Positions 1 to 8,503 of a stretch of DNA of 34,833 nt are shown here, in pieces. The position numbers were made by a program, and so were the translations under genes. Below the pieces are notes generated by a model. It did no database searches. It saw only the letters and a list, made by a program, of their open reading frames with translations, and was not told where the DNA came from. Source of the stretch: an uncultured Flavobacteriaceae bacterium (GTDB taxonomy: Bacteria; Bacteroidota; Bacteroidia; Flavobacteriales; Flavobacteriaceae); assembly GCA_938073895.1 (NCBI GenBank), contig CALJFB010000052.1, positions 1 to 34,833 of the forward strand, read 5' to 3'. The stretch's first letter is position 1, and the number at the start of each line of letters is the position of its first letter.

Positions 1-3
1 CAT
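1..3 (-). CDS. Start codon of a divergent gene running off the left edge (partial)
   Basis: The first three bases read ATG on the minus strand. A TATATTTG -7 promoter box lies 23 bases upstream of it on that strand, the same distance seen for two other minus-strand genes in this window (starts at 16911 and 18575). This suggests that a gene divergent from uridine kinase begins here, but no coding sequence beyond the start codon is visible, so nothing can be said about its product. Confidence 0.4.
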
Positions 4-25
4 AATATGCTATTATTAAGAGGTG

Positions 26-33
26 CAAATATA
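26..33 (-). promoter_or_regulatory. Bacteroidota -7 box for the left-edge divergent gene
   Basis: The minus strand reads TATATTTG, matching TAnnTTTG. It sits 23 bases before a minus-strand ATG at base 3. No matching -33 TTG was found at the usual spacing. Confidence 0.45.
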
Positions 34-79
34 AACTTTTATTTTAACTACAAAACATTATTATTATCTTTATTAATAT

Positions 80-87
80 TAAATTTG
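80..87 (+). promoter_or_regulatory. Bacteroidota -7 box for the udk operon
   Basis: TAAATTTG matches TAnnTTTG and lies 28 bases before the ATG at 115. The upstream ATG at base 7 would precede this promoter, which argues for the later start. No clear -33 TTG is present at 19-bp spacing. Confidence 0.45.
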
Positions 88-114
88 TTTGCACTTAAAA
101 ATTTACACACTAAT

Positions 115-732
115 ATGTTAATTATTGGAATTTCAGGAGGAACAGGCTGTGGAAAAACAACTGTAGTTAATCAAATAATTAAAGAGCTACCTCTAAACGA
201 AGTGACCGTTCTTTCTCAAGATCATTATTACAAAGATACTTCCGAACTAACTTTTGAAGAGCGAACAAAAATCAATTTTGACCATCCAAGCTCTATAGAT
301 TTCTCGTTATTACTGAGTCAGCTTCGAGATTTAAAAAAGAATAAAGAAGTAGAACAACCTATTTACTCTTTTGTAGAACACAACAGAACAACAAAAACCG
401 TAACAACAATTCCAAGAAAAGTAGTTATTGTAGAAGGAATTTTAGTGTTTACATCTCAAGAGTTAAGAGATTTATTTGATATTAAAATATTTGTTCATGC
501 AGATAGTGATGAACGTTTAATTAGACGATTAAAACGTGATATTTCTGAAAGAGGTAGAGATTTAGATGAAGTTTTAACACGTTACCAAGAAACATTAAAA
601 CCTATGCATCAACAATTTATTGAGACAACTAAAGAATTTGCAGACATTATTGTACCAAACAACAAATACAATACAGTTGCTGTGGATATTGTTAAAACAA
701 TTATTAACGAAAAACTTAAAACCAATGCTTAA
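115..732 (+). CDS. udk: Uridine kinase
   Basis: This protein phosphorylates uridine and cytidine to UMP and CMP in the cytoplasmic pyrimidine salvage pathway. The 205-residue product has the usual length for bacterial Udk. A P-loop GGTGCGKT lies at residues 8-15, the nucleoside-binding SQDHYY segment at about 34-39, an FDHPSSID motif near 54 and the hydrophobic strand VVIVEGILVF near 104. I chose the ATG at 115 because the protein then begins directly with the first P-loop strand. The in-frame ATG at 7 would add 36 low-complexity residues and lies upstream of the likely promoter. The gene is first in a + strand operon and its last 8 bases overlap the next gene (ATGCTTAA), which suggests translational coupling. 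The family assignment is secure. Confidence 0.93.
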   Translation: MLIIGISGGTGCGKTTVVNQIIKELPLNEVTVLSQDHYYKDTSELTFEERTKINFDHPSSIDFSLLLSQLRDLKKNKEVEQPIYSFVEHNRTTKTVTTIPRKVVIVEGILVFTSQELRDLFDIKIFVHADSDERLIRRLKRDISERGRDLDEVLTRYQETLKPMHQQFIETTKEFADIIVPNNKYNTVAVDIVKTIINEKLKTNA

Positions 733-1027
733 GTACTTCAAAAATATTTATATTATTATTTTTGCCGTGTTTTTAATTTGGATGTTGTTTATTGACACCA
801 ATTCTTTTTTAATGCATAATGACCTAAATAACGACATAGAAAATTTAGAGAAAGAAAAAGCATATTATAATAAGGAGATTATTGCAGACAAAAAAGCTTT
901 AAAAAAGTTAAAAACAAAAGATGGTTTAGAAAAATTTGCTCGCGAATCTTACTATATGAAACGCAAAAAAGAAGACATTTACATTATAGAATACCAAGAT
1001 AGCTTAAAACTAAAAAAAGATGAGTAA
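725..1027 (+). CDS. Septum formation initiator (DivIC/FtsB-like) protein
   Basis: This 100-residue bitopic membrane protein belongs to the FtsB/DivIC family. In other bacteria that family forms a complex with FtsL and FtsQ in the divisome and helps activate septal peptidoglycan synthesis. The sequence has a short basic N-terminus, one membrane segment at about residues 7-24, a charged coiled coil at about 30-65 and a short C-terminal part with the family-typical EKFARESYYMKRK pattern near residues 71-83. The start at 725 overlaps the udk stop by 8 bases, and a longer in-frame reading would run deep inside udk. The 3' end overlaps the next gene by 8 bases in the same way (ATGAGTAA). Expression is therefore probably coupled to both neighbours. 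Family membership is convincing; the exact DivIC or FtsB orthology is not resolved. Confidence 0.85.
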   Translation: MLKYFKNIYIIIFAVFLIWMLFIDTNSFLMHNDLNNDIENLEKEKAYYNKEIIADKKALKKLKTKDGLEKFARESYYMKRKKEDIYIIEYQDSLKLKKDE

Positions 1028-2396
1028 CCAATTATTTTCTGATTTTGAATCTGTTAATTCTAAAGCTTGGAAACAAAAAATACAAGTAGACTTAAAAGGT
1101 TTAGATTACAACGATACCTTGATCTGGAATTCGCCAGAAGGTATAGATGTTAAACCCTTTTATAATAAAGAAGATTTAGAACGCCTATCAATTTCAAACT
1201 CTAACAACAGTACTTGGTATATTGGCGAATCTATCTATGTAAACAATATAGCTAAATCTAATAAATCTGCACTATCTGCAATTACTAATGGATCCAATTG
1301 TATTAAATTTATAGTTCCTAATATAGACACAGATTTAGAACTTCTTTTAAATGCTATAGATTTAGATTGCATACATATTCAAATTGAAACCTTATTTTTT
1401 AGTTTAACTTTCTTCACTAAAAATGAGAGGATTTTAAATCATAAAAATGTAACTGTGCATCACGATTGTATTGGACAATTAACTAAAGATGGAAACTGGT
1501 TTAGTTCTAAAACTGAAGATTATGCTACATTAGAAAAAGCAATATTAGTCTTAAAGTCTATAAGTATAAACGCAGATATTTATCAAAATTCTGGGGCTAC
1601 AATAATTCAGGAATTAGCTTACACGTTATCTCACTTAAACGAATATTTTAATTTTATAGAAAACAATTCAACCTTAAAAACACTTTTTAAGACTGAAGAA
1701 TTAGTTATAAATATAAATTTAAGTATTGGTAGTAATTACTTTTTTGAAATTGCAAAAATTAGAAGTCTAAAACAATTAGTAGAGACATTAGCTTCTTCAT
1801 ATAGTTTTAAAATAGATCTTAAAGTTAACGCAACACCAACATTTAGAAACAAAACACTTTACGATTATAACGTAAACATGCTTCGTACAACAACAGAATG
1901 CATGAGTGCAATTCTTGGTGGCGCTTCAACTATATTTAACCAGCCATATGATGCTATTTATCATAAAAGTAATGCTTTTGGAAACAGAATTAGTAGAAAT
2001 CAGCTTTTAGTCCTGCAAAACGAAAGTTATTTTAACCAAGTTAATAATCCATCAGATGGAAGTTATTACATAGAAACGCTAACACATCAAATTTCAGAAA
2101 AAGCTTTAACTATTTTTAAAGATATTGAATTAAACAGTGGATTTATAGACGAATTATTTAAAGGTACAATTCAACAAAAAATTAAAGAAAGTGCCTTAAA
2201 AGAACAAGACCTATTTAACACCAATAAAATAACACTTGTAGGTACTAATAAGTTTGAAAATAAAAACGATAAAATGTCAGACAATTTAGAACTATATCCG
2301 TTTTTAAAGCAAAACCCACGTAAAACCTTAATAGCTCCAATAATTGCCAAACGCTTAAGTGAAGCTTACGAACAAAATAGACTAAAACAAGAATAA
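1020..2396 (+). CDS. mutA: Methylmalonyl-CoA mutase small subunit
   Basis: This is the non-catalytic partner of the adenosylcobalamin-dependent mutase that interconverts succinyl-CoA and methylmalonyl-CoA. It has 458 residues and resembles the N-terminal TIM-barrel part of the large subunit encoded downstream. Shared landmarks include TTECMSAILGGAST near residue 290 and PSDGSYYIETLTHQISEKA near 345, corresponding to [13 protein letters not shown] in MutB. The protein ends without a cobalamin-binding domain and has no DxHxxG motif. The gene overlaps the divIC-like gene by 8 bases and is separated from mutB by one small unknown gene. A heterodimer with MutB is the natural inference. Short small subunits may be normal in this clade. 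Confidence 0.88.
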   Translation: MSNQLFSDFESVNSKAWKQKIQVDLKGLDYNDTLIWNSPEGIDVKPFYNKEDLERLSISNSNNSTWYIGESIYVNNIAKSNKSALSAITNGSNCIKFIVPNIDTDLELLLNAIDLDCIHIQIETLFFSLTFFTKNERILNHKNVTVHHDCIGQLTKDGNWFSSKTEDYATLEKAILVLKSISINADIYQNSGATIIQELAYTLSHLNEYFNFIENNSTLKTLFKTEELVININLSIGSNYFFEIAKIRSLKQLVETLASSYSFKIDLKVNATPTFRNKTLYDYNVNMLRTTTECMSAILGGASTIFNQPYDAIYHKSNAFGNRISRNQLLVLQNESYFNQVNNPSDGSYYIETLTHQISEKALTIFKDIELNSGFIDELFKGTIQQKIKESALKEQDLFNTNKITLVGTNKFENKNDKMSDNLELYPFLKQNPRKTLIAPIIAKRLSEAYEQNRLKQE

Positions 2397-2431
2397 TTTT
2401 AATTTATAATAAACCTAAAAATCTTTTTAAA

Positions 2432-3142
2432 ATGAAAACGAAATTTTTATCATTTGCAGTAATAGTAACTCTAATTACGTTTTTTAATTGCAAGCAAACA
2501 AATCAAGAACAAGACATAAATCTAGATTTTAAATACTCAGACCAACCAGAACTATTAAAATGTGACTTAGAAGATAATCTGTTAATAAAAGAAGCTATTT
2601 ACGCTTTTGAAAACGATCTAAACAATGCTTACGATAATGAGAAACGATCTATTAACAGATCTTATTCAACCTTTATAGCTAAAACTTTAAATAGCTCTTT
2701 TTATATTCAAGAAGTTGCATCAAAACATAGTTTAAAATTAGCTAAAGCACTACAAAAATCGCCTCATTATAAAAACAACGTGTTTTTATACAACAGCAAA
2801 CTTGCCAACTGTTTACTTAGTAGTATTACAAATACAAACACTAAAAAATCTTTTGAAGCATTAAAAAAAGCAAATAGCCTTAGACCTAGCGTAGTATTAC
2901 CAACAATAAGAACTAACGCTAGAAGTTTAGTTAAAGACAAAGGTTTGGCAGGAATATTAGCATTCGATTATTACTACAACAGCTTAATGCTATTAAACGA
3001 AAACCAACTAAAAACACCTATTAATAAGACTAAAAATCAGAAAATAGATTTTAACAAAGTACCTAAAACCGCTCCAAAGGCAATACCTGCTCCAAAAGCA
3101 AAAATAGAACAAGCTTCAGGACAAGAAGCCCATAATCATTAA
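2432..3142 (+). CDS. Unknown probable lipoprotein between the mutase subunits
   Basis: I do not recognise this 236-residue protein. It begins with a short basic N-terminus, a hydrophobic stretch at about residues 5-19 and a cysteine in FFNCKQ, which looks like a weak lipoprotein signal (the -3 residue is Phe rather than Leu). Tandem Lys or Asp retention signals were not judged. The middle is helical and charged, and the tail is rich in Pro, Ala and Lys and ends AHNH. It sits 35 bases after mutA and 3 bases before mutB on the same strand, so it is almost certainly cotranscribed. A cell-envelope product between two subunits of a cytosolic enzyme has no obvious explanation and no function is proposed. 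Confidence 0.75.
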   Translation: MKTKFLSFAVIVTLITFFNCKQTNQEQDINLDFKYSDQPELLKCDLEDNLLIKEAIYAFENDLNNAYDNEKRSINRSYSTFIAKTLNSSFYIQEVASKHSLKLAKALQKSPHYKNNVFLYNSKLANCLLSSITNTNTKKSFEALKKANSLRPSVVLPTIRTNARSLVKDKGLAGILAFDYYYNSLMLLNENQLKTPINKTKNQKIDFNKVPKTAPKAIPAPKAKIEQASGQEAHNH

Positions 3143-3145
3143 TCA

Positions 3146-5266
3146 ATGAGTAGAAAAAACGTTCAGAATATCACCTTAAAGTCTACAGATAAAAAAGTAG
3201 ACACCATTTCTAAGTTTGAAACTGCAGAAGGCATTAACGTAAAATCCCAATACACAAAAGCCGATATTAAAGATCTAGAACATTTAGATTTTTCGGCTGG
3301 AATAGCACCAAATCTTCGTGGTCCATATAGCACAATGTATGTAAGAAGACCTTGGACTATTAGACAATATGCTGGATTTAGTACTGCCGAAGAAAGCAAT
3401 GCTTTTTACAGAAGAAATTTAGAAGCAGGACAAAAAGGATTATCTGTTGCTTTCGATTTGGCAACGCATCGCGGTTATGATAGTGATCACGAACGCGTAG
3501 TTGGAGATGTTGGAAAAGCTGGTGTTGCAATTGATAGTGTTGAAGACATGAAAGTGCTTTTCGACCAAATCCCATTAGATAAAATGTCGGTTTCAATGAC
3601 TATGAATGGTGCAGTTTTACCAATTATGGCATTCTATATTGTAGCAGCTGAAGAACAAGGCGTAAAAGCTGAAGCTTTAGCAGGAACAATTCAAAACGAT
3701 ATTTTAAAAGAATTTATGGTGCGTAACACGTACATATATCCGCCAACGCCAAGTATGCAAATTATCTCTGATATCTTTGAATACACCAGCGAAAAAATGC
3801 CTAAATTTAATTCTATATCAATTTCAGGTTACCACATGCAAGAAGCTGGAGCAACTTGCGATATTGAGCTAGCTTATACACTTGCCGATGGATTAGAATA
3901 CATTCGTAAAGGATTAGCTGCAGGAATGGATATAGATACTTTTGCCCCAAGACTATCTTTCTTTTGGGCAATTGGCATGAATCATTTTATGGAAATTGCA
4001 AAAATGAGAGCTGCAAGAATGCTGTGGGCAAAATTGGTAAAACAATTCAATCCTAAAAATCAAAAATCTTTAGCATTACGTACACATTGCCAAACTTCTG
4101 GATGGAGTTTAACAGAGCAAGATCCATTTAATAACGTAGCAAGAACAACTATTGAAGCTGCTGCTGCTGCGTTTGGTGGCACACAAAGTTTACACACAAA
4201 TGCCTTAGACGAAGCTATTGCATTGCCAACCGATTTTTCGGCACGTATTGCAAGAAATACACAAATATATTTACAAGAAGAAACGCATATTACAAAAACC
4301 GTAGATCCATGGGCTGGTAGTTATTATGTAGAATCTTTAACAAATGATATTGCAGATAAAGCTTGGGAACTAATTCAAGAAGTTGAAGAACTTGGTGGAA
4401 TGACTAAAGCTATTGAAGCTGGAATTCCAAAACTTAGAATTGAAGAAGCTGCTGCTAAAAAACAAGCAAGAATAGATTCTAGTCAAGATGTAATTGTTGG
4501 CGTAAATAAATACGTTTTAGATCAAGAAGATGCTATTTCTACATTAGAAGTCGATAATCAAACCGTACGTTTACAACAAATTGAAGGTTTAAATAAAATT
4601 AAAACTACAAGAGATACAGAAAAAGTTGAAGCAACATTAAAAGCCTTAACAACAGCAGCAAAAAACAAATCTGGAAATTTACTAGATTTAGCCGTTAAAG
4701 CCGCTAGAGAACGTGCAACTTTAGGAGAAATAAGCGATGCTTTAGAAGCTGTTTACGGAAGATACAAAGCACAAATAAAAACATTTTCTGGCGTGTATAG
4801 TAAAGAAATCAAGAACGATGAAAGCTTTAAAAAAGCACAACAATTAGCAGATAGGTTTGCAGAACAAGAAGGTAGAAGACCAAGAATAATGGTTGCTAAA
4901 ATGGGACAAGACGGACACGATCGTGGCGCTAAAGTAGTAGCAACTGGTTATGCAGATGTTGGTTTTGACGTAGATATTGGCCCATTATTCCAAACCCCAA
5001 AAGAAGCGGCTAAACAAGCTGTAGAAAACGATGTACATATTTTAGGTGTATCATCTTTAGCTGCAGGACACAAAACGTTGGTACCACAAGTTGTAGAAGA
5101 ACTTAAAAACTATGGTAGAGAAGATATTATGGTTATTGTTGGTGGTGTTATTCCAAAACAAGATTATCAATATTTATTTGATGCTGGTGCTGTTGCCGTT
5201 TTTGGTCCAGGAACAAAAATTGCAGAAGCTGCAATTACACTTTTAGATATTCTAATAGACGAGTAA
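3146..5266 (+). CDS. mutB: Methylmalonyl-CoA mutase large (catalytic) subunit
   Basis: This is the catalytic subunit of methylmalonyl-CoA mutase (also called scpA), used in propionate and succinate carbon flow. The 706-residue length is typical. An N-terminal CoA-binding TIM barrel carries [20 protein letters not shown] near residues 58-77, and [14 protein letters not shown] near 345 is a hallmark of the family. The C-terminal cobalamin domain has GQDGHDRG near 588-595, giving the DxHxxG motif whose histidine coordinates cobalt, followed by [12 protein letters not shown] and [10 protein letters not shown]. The start lies 3 bases after the small lipoprotein gene, and a hairpin terminator follows at 5295-5333, closing the operon. 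The cofactor-loading GTPase MeaB is not in the window. Confidence 0.97.
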   Translation: MSRKNVQNITLKSTDKKVDTISKFETAEGINVKSQYTKADIKDLEHLDFSAGIAPNLRGPYSTMYVRRPWTIRQYAGFSTAEESNAFYRRNLEAGQKGLSVAFDLATHRGYDSDHERVVGDVGKAGVAIDSVEDMKVLFDQIPLDKMSVSMTMNGAVLPIMAFYIVAAEEQGVKAEALAGTIQNDILKEFMVRNTYIYPPTPSMQIISDIFEYTSEKMPKFNSISISGYHMQEAGATCDIELAYTLADGLEYIRKGLAAGMDIDTFAPRLSFFWAIGMNHFMEIAKMRAARMLWAKLVKQFNPKNQKSLALRTHCQTSGWSLTEQDPFNNVARTTIEAAAAAFGGTQSLHTNALDEAIALPTDFSARIARNTQIYLQEETHITKTVDPWAGSYYVESLTNDIADKAWELIQEVEELGGMTKAIEAGIPKLRIEEAAAKKQARIDSSQDVIVGVNKYVLDQEDAISTLEVDNQTVRLQQIEGLNKIKTTRDTEKVEATLKALTTAAKNKSGNLLDLAVKAARERATLGEISDALEAVYGRYKAQIKTFSGVYSKEIKNDESFKKAQQLADRFAEQEGRRPRIMVAKMGQDGHDRGAKVVATGYADVGFDVDIGPLFQTPKEAAKQAVENDVHILGVSSLAAGHKTLVPQVVEELKNYGREDIMVIVGGVIPKQDYQYLFDAGAVAVFGPGTKIAEAAITLLDILIDE

Positions 5267-5294
5267 AAAGTTATATTTTAAACAAACACAAATT

Positions 5295-5333
5295 AAAAAA
5301 GTAGCATTAAGAATTTAGTGCTACTTTTTTTTT
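5295..5333 (+). terminator. Rho-independent terminator after mutB
   Basis: AGTAGCA (5300-5306) and TGCTACT (5319-5325) form a stem extended by flanking A/T pairs, followed by a run of T. It lies about 30 bases after the mutB stop and separates that operon from parA. Confidence 0.8.
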
Positions 5334-5378
5334 AGAATAATGTTAACAACTTCCATTTTCATTCCTCATAAATAATTG

Positions 5379-5403
5379 TATTTTTACGTTTATAAAAACG
5401 TAA
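5379..5403 (+). promoter_or_regulatory. Putative parAB promoter with overlapping palindrome
   Basis: TATTTTTA at 5379-5386 differs from the -7 consensus TAnnTTTG only at the last base and ends 24 bases before the parA ATG. It overlaps an inverted repeat at 5384-5403, TTACGTTT and AAACGTAA separated by ATAA, which would cover the expected transcription start. The repeat could be an operator for autoregulation or a leader hairpin. It does not resemble the parS consensus. Confidence 0.4.
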
Positions 5404-5409
5404 GCTTTA

Positions 5410-6174
5410 ATGGGTAAAATCATTGCAATTGCAAACCAAAAAGGTGGTGTTGGTAAGACAACAACATCTATAAACTTAGCAGCATCTTTAGGTGTTTTAG
5501 AGCAAAAGGTACTTTTAATAGATGCAGATCCGCAAGCTAATGCCACTTCTGGCCTTGGAATAGACGTGGAATCTGTAGAAATTGGAACCTACCAATTATT
5601 AGAACACACCAATACTGCTAAAGAAGCTATTGTAAAAACTGAAACACCTAACCTAGATATTATCCCTGCACACATAGACCTTGTAGCCATTGAGATTGAG
5701 CTAGTAGACAAGGAAAATCGTGAGTATATGATGAAAACTGCTTTGGCAGAGATTAAAGATAATTACGATTATATAATTATAGACTGTGCACCTTCTTTAG
5801 GTTTACTAACATTAAACGCACTTACAGCTGCAGATGCTGTTTTAATTCCTATTCAATGCGAATATTTTGCATTAGAAGGTTTAGGTAAATTACTAAACAC
5901 TATTAAAAGTGTCCAAAAAATTCACAATGCCAATTTAGATTACGAAGGCCTTTTACTAACTATGTACGATTCTCGTTTACGTTTATCTAACCAAGTGGTA
6001 GAAGAAGTTCAAAAACACTTTAGCGACATGGTATTTTCTACCATTATTCAAAGAAACGTACGCTTAAGCGAAGCACCTAGTTTTGGCGAAAGTATTATAA
6101 ACTACGATGCCAGCAGTAAAGGTGCAGAAAACTACTTGAGTTTAGCTCAAGAAATTATTACTAAAAACGCTTAA
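5410..6174 (+). CDS. parA: Chromosome partitioning ATPase ParA (Soj)
   Basis: ParA is a Walker-type ATPase that binds DNA non-specifically and, with ParB bound at parS, segregates replicated origins. The 254-residue product carries the deviant Walker A motif KGGVGKTTT at about 11-19 with its signature lysine, DADPQANAT near 40-48, and the Walker B strand YIIIDCAPS near 120. The length fits chromosomal Soj-type proteins rather than longer plasmid ParA proteins. The start ATG is the first in frame and follows a likely promoter. parB starts 2 bases after the stop, so the two are translated together. Confidence 0.96.
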   Translation: MGKIIAIANQKGGVGKTTTSINLAASLGVLEQKVLLIDADPQANATSGLGIDVESVEIGTYQLLEHTNTAKEAIVKTETPNLDIIPAHIDLVAIEIELVDKENREYMMKTALAEIKDNYDYIIIDCAPSLGLLTLNALTAADAVLIPIQCEYFALEGLGKLLNTIKSVQKIHNANLDYEGLLLTMYDSRLRLSNQVVEEVQKHFSDMVFSTIIQRNVRLSEAPSFGESIINYDASSKGAENYLSLAQEIITKNA

Positions 6175-6176
6175 AA

Positions 6177-7082
6177 ATGGCAAAAGCAATAAAAAAACAA
6201 GCTTTAGGTCGCGGTTTATCTGCACTTTTAAAAGACCCAAGTAACGACATAAAAACGGCACAAGACAAAAATGCCGATAAAGTAATTGGAAATATTGTTG
6301 AGTTAGATTTAGAGTCTATTGAAATGAATCCTTTTCAGCCAAGAACAAGTTTTAACGAAGAAAACTTACGCGAGTTAGCATCTTCTATTAAAGAACTTGG
6401 TGTAATTCAACCAATTACGGTTAGAAAACTAGGCATAAACAATTACCAATTAGTATCTGGAGAAAGACGTTACAGAGCTAGTAAAAGCATTGGTTTAAAA
6501 ACTATTCCTGCTTATATTAGATTGGCAAACGACCAAGAAAGTCTAGAAATGGCTTTGGTAGAAAATATCCAACGTCAAGATTTAGATCCAATAGAAATTG
6601 CTTTATCTTATCAACGTTTAATTGACGAAATTCAATTAACACAAGAGCAAATGAGCGAACGTGTTGGTAAAAAACGATCTACAATTGCTAACTATTTACG
6701 CTTATTGCGTTTAGATCCAATTATACAAACAGGAATGCGAGATGGTTTTATTTCTATGGGTCATGGACGCGCCATTATTAACATACAAGATCAAGCCGAT
6801 CAATTAGATATCTACGAAAGCATTTTAACTAACAAACTATCTGTTAGAGATACAGAAAACTTAGTTAAAAATTACAACGAAACAAAGTCTACTCAAATTG
6901 CTGCCAAACAAAAAGGCGAAACACCTCATTTTGTAAAAAAAGGAATTAAAGAATTTTCGGAGTTCTTTGGACACAAAATTGAAGTAAAAGTAACTAAAAA
7001 TGGGAAAGGAAAAATTAGTATTCCGTTTCATTCTGAAGAAGATTTTAATCGCATCAAAAAATTAGTTGAAGGTGAAAAATAA
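6177..7082 (+). CDS. parB: Chromosome partitioning protein ParB (Spo0J)
   Basis: ParB binds parS sites near the replication origin, spreads as a CTP-dependent clamp and stimulates ParA. The 301-residue protein starts with the ParA-contacting LGRGLSALL segment (about residues 10-18). It then has the NPFQPR segment near 58, the CTP-binding GERRYRAS motif near 97-104, and a helix-turn-helix around GKKRSTIANYLRLLRL near 163-178. A short basic C-terminal dimerisation region closes it. I saw no parS-like palindrome (GTTTCACGTGAAAC type) inside the window, so its targets probably lie elsewhere. The 3' end overlaps the next gene by up to 17 bases. Confidence 0.96.
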   Translation: MAKAIKKQALGRGLSALLKDPSNDIKTAQDKNADKVIGNIVELDLESIEMNPFQPRTSFNEENLRELASSIKELGVIQPITVRKLGINNYQLVSGERRYRASKSIGLKTIPAYIRLANDQESLEMALVENIQRQDLDPIEIALSYQRLIDEIQLTQEQMSERVGKKRSTIANYLRLLRLDPIIQTGMRDGFISMGHGRAIINIQDQADQLDIYESILTNKLSVRDTENLVKNYNETKSTQIAAKQKGETPHFVKKGIKEFSEFFGHKIEVKVTKNGKGKISIPFHSEEDFNRIKKLVEGEK

Positions 7083-7662
7083 ATCACTTTATATTATCTT
7101 ACTTTTTGTATGCTTCAGTTTCAAAATGACAGCACAAACAGATGATGCGCCAACTGTAATTGATGACGATTTAATTGTTGTAAAAGATTCTACGTCTATT
7201 AAAAAAATGGAACTAGATCCTTTGCGTCCATCTAGAGCCGCATTCTATTCGGCTATACTGCCTGGATTAGGTCAAGCTTACAATAAGAAATATTGGAAAA
7301 TCCCTGTAGTTTATGCTGCTATTGGAACAGGAATTTATTTTTACACAACCAATAATAGAGACTACAAAAAAGTTAGAAACGCCTACAAACGTAGATTAGC
7401 AGGTTTTCAAGACGATGAATACCAAGGTCGTTTTACAGATAATGGATTATTAGAAGCGCAAAACACGTTGCGTAGAAACAAAGAATTAGCACTGTTAGTT
7501 ACCATTGGAATGTATGCTTTAAATATTATTGATGCCAATGTAGATGCTCATTTAATGCAATTTAATGTTAACGACGATTTATCTCTAAAACCACATTATA
7601 AAATTGAAGAGTTTGACAATGTTGGTCGCTTTGGTTTAACTTTAAGTCTAAATTTGAATTAA
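7066..7662 (+). CDS. DUF5683 membrane protein
   Basis: This 198-residue (or 196-residue) protein matches the DUF5683 family found in Bacteroidota, often beside parB; its function is not known. A signal-like hydrophobic segment at about residues 8-20 ends KMTAQ. The conserved core begins at LRPSRAAFYSAILPGLGQAY near 54 and contains two hydrophobic segments, around 77-91 (PVVYAAIGTGIYFYT) and around 143-155 (LALLVTIGMYALNI). The start is uncertain. The only in-frame initiators are TTG at 7066 and GTG at 7072, both inside parB, so translation likely depends on ribosomes finishing parB. The GTG gives a cleaner basic signal-peptide start. The gene precedes dapB by 26 bases. Confidence 0.82.
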   Translation: MKVKNKSLYIILLFVCFSFKMTAQTDDAPTVIDDDLIVVKDSTSIKKMELDPLRPSRAAFYSAILPGLGQAYNKKYWKIPVVYAAIGTGIYFYTTNNRDYKKVRNAYKRRLAGFQDDEYQGRFTDNGLLEAQNTLRRNKELALLVTIGMYALNIIDANVDAHLMQFNVNDDLSLKPHYKIEEFDNVGRFGLTLSLNLN

Positions 7663-7688
7663 CCTGAATAAACTTCAACTTTAAAATT

Positions 7689-8390
7689 ATGAAGATTGCA
7701 TTATTAGGTTACGGAAAAATGGGTAAAACTATAGAGAAAATTGCCTTACAAAGAGGTCATACTATTGTTATAAAAACCTCATCTAATTCTAGCTACACTA
7801 TTACAAACGCAGATATTGCTATAGATTTTAGTATTCCAAATGCTGCCGTACAAAACATTTCTAACTGTATAAACCATAATGTTCCTGTAATTTCTGGAAC
7901 AACTGGTTGGTTAGACAATTATAGCACTATTACAGATTTGGTAGCCACTAAAAATGGATCTTTTATATATGCTTCAAACTTTAGTTTAGGCGTAAATATT
8001 TTCTTTGAGTTAAATAAACAATTAGCAAAAATGATGTCTAATTTATCTAACTATAATGTAAGTTTAGAAGAAATTCATCATACTCAAAAATTAGATGCAC
8101 CAAGTGGAACAGCAATAACATTAGCCGAAGCTATTTTGGAAGAACAAACCAATTTAGACCAATGGATTTTAGATAAAACAGAAACAGATAAATTAACCAT
8201 AAACGCCAAACGTATTCCAGAAGTTCCTGGAACACATACCATAAGTTATAAAAGTAATATTGATACTATTAAGATTGAACATGAAGCTCATTCTAGAGAA
8301 GGTTTTGCTTTAGGTGCAGTAATTGCGGCAGAATGGTTAATTAATAAAAAAGGCGTTTACACAATGAAAGATGTGTTAAATATTGGTTAA
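7689..8390 (+). CDS. dapB: 4-hydroxy-tetrahydrodipicolinate reductase
   Basis: DapB reduces 4-hydroxy-tetrahydrodipicolinate to tetrahydrodipicolinate using NAD(P)H, in the pathway to diaminopimelate for peptidoglycan and lysine. The 233-residue product is slightly shorter than E. coli DapB. It has the Rossmann dinucleotide motif GYGKMGKTIEK at about 7-17, SGTTGW near 73, ASNFSLGVN near 96, the catalytic-region EEIHHTQKLDAPSGTA near 123-138 and the C-terminal SREGFALGAVIAAEW. It lies between the DUF5683 gene and lepB on the same strand, so this region mixes chromosome segregation and envelope functions. Confidence 0.95.
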   Translation: MKIALLGYGKMGKTIEKIALQRGHTIVIKTSSNSSYTITNADIAIDFSIPNAAVQNISNCINHNVPVISGTTGWLDNYSTITDLVATKNGSFIYASNFSLGVNIFFELNKQLAKMMSNLSNYNVSLEEIHHTQKLDAPSGTAITLAEAILEEQTNLDQWILDKTETDKLTINAKRIPEVPGTHTISYKSNIDTIKIEHEAHSREGFALGAVIAAEWLINKKGVYTMKDVLNIG

Positions 8391-8503
8391 CAAAATACAA
8401 AAGTGTAACAATAGGAAGTTGTTGCAGTCTAACTATAAAACAAATCATAACAGATAATAACATTAATTAATTGTTTGTTATTAGTCATTATAAATTAAAA
8501 AAA

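Noticed and set aside
7-114. N-terminal extension of uridine kinase from an ATG at 7.
   Set aside because: The extension is low complexity, precedes the P-loop strand and begins upstream of the likely promoter box at 80-87.
1-114. Cobalamin riboswitch for the mutase operon.
   Set aside because: The leader before udk is about 20 bases by the promoter box and has no B12-box-like sequence.
5267-7082. A parS site near parAB.
   Set aside because: I read for a GTTTCACGTGAAAC-like palindrome here and across the window and saw none; the 5384-5403 palindrome does not fit.
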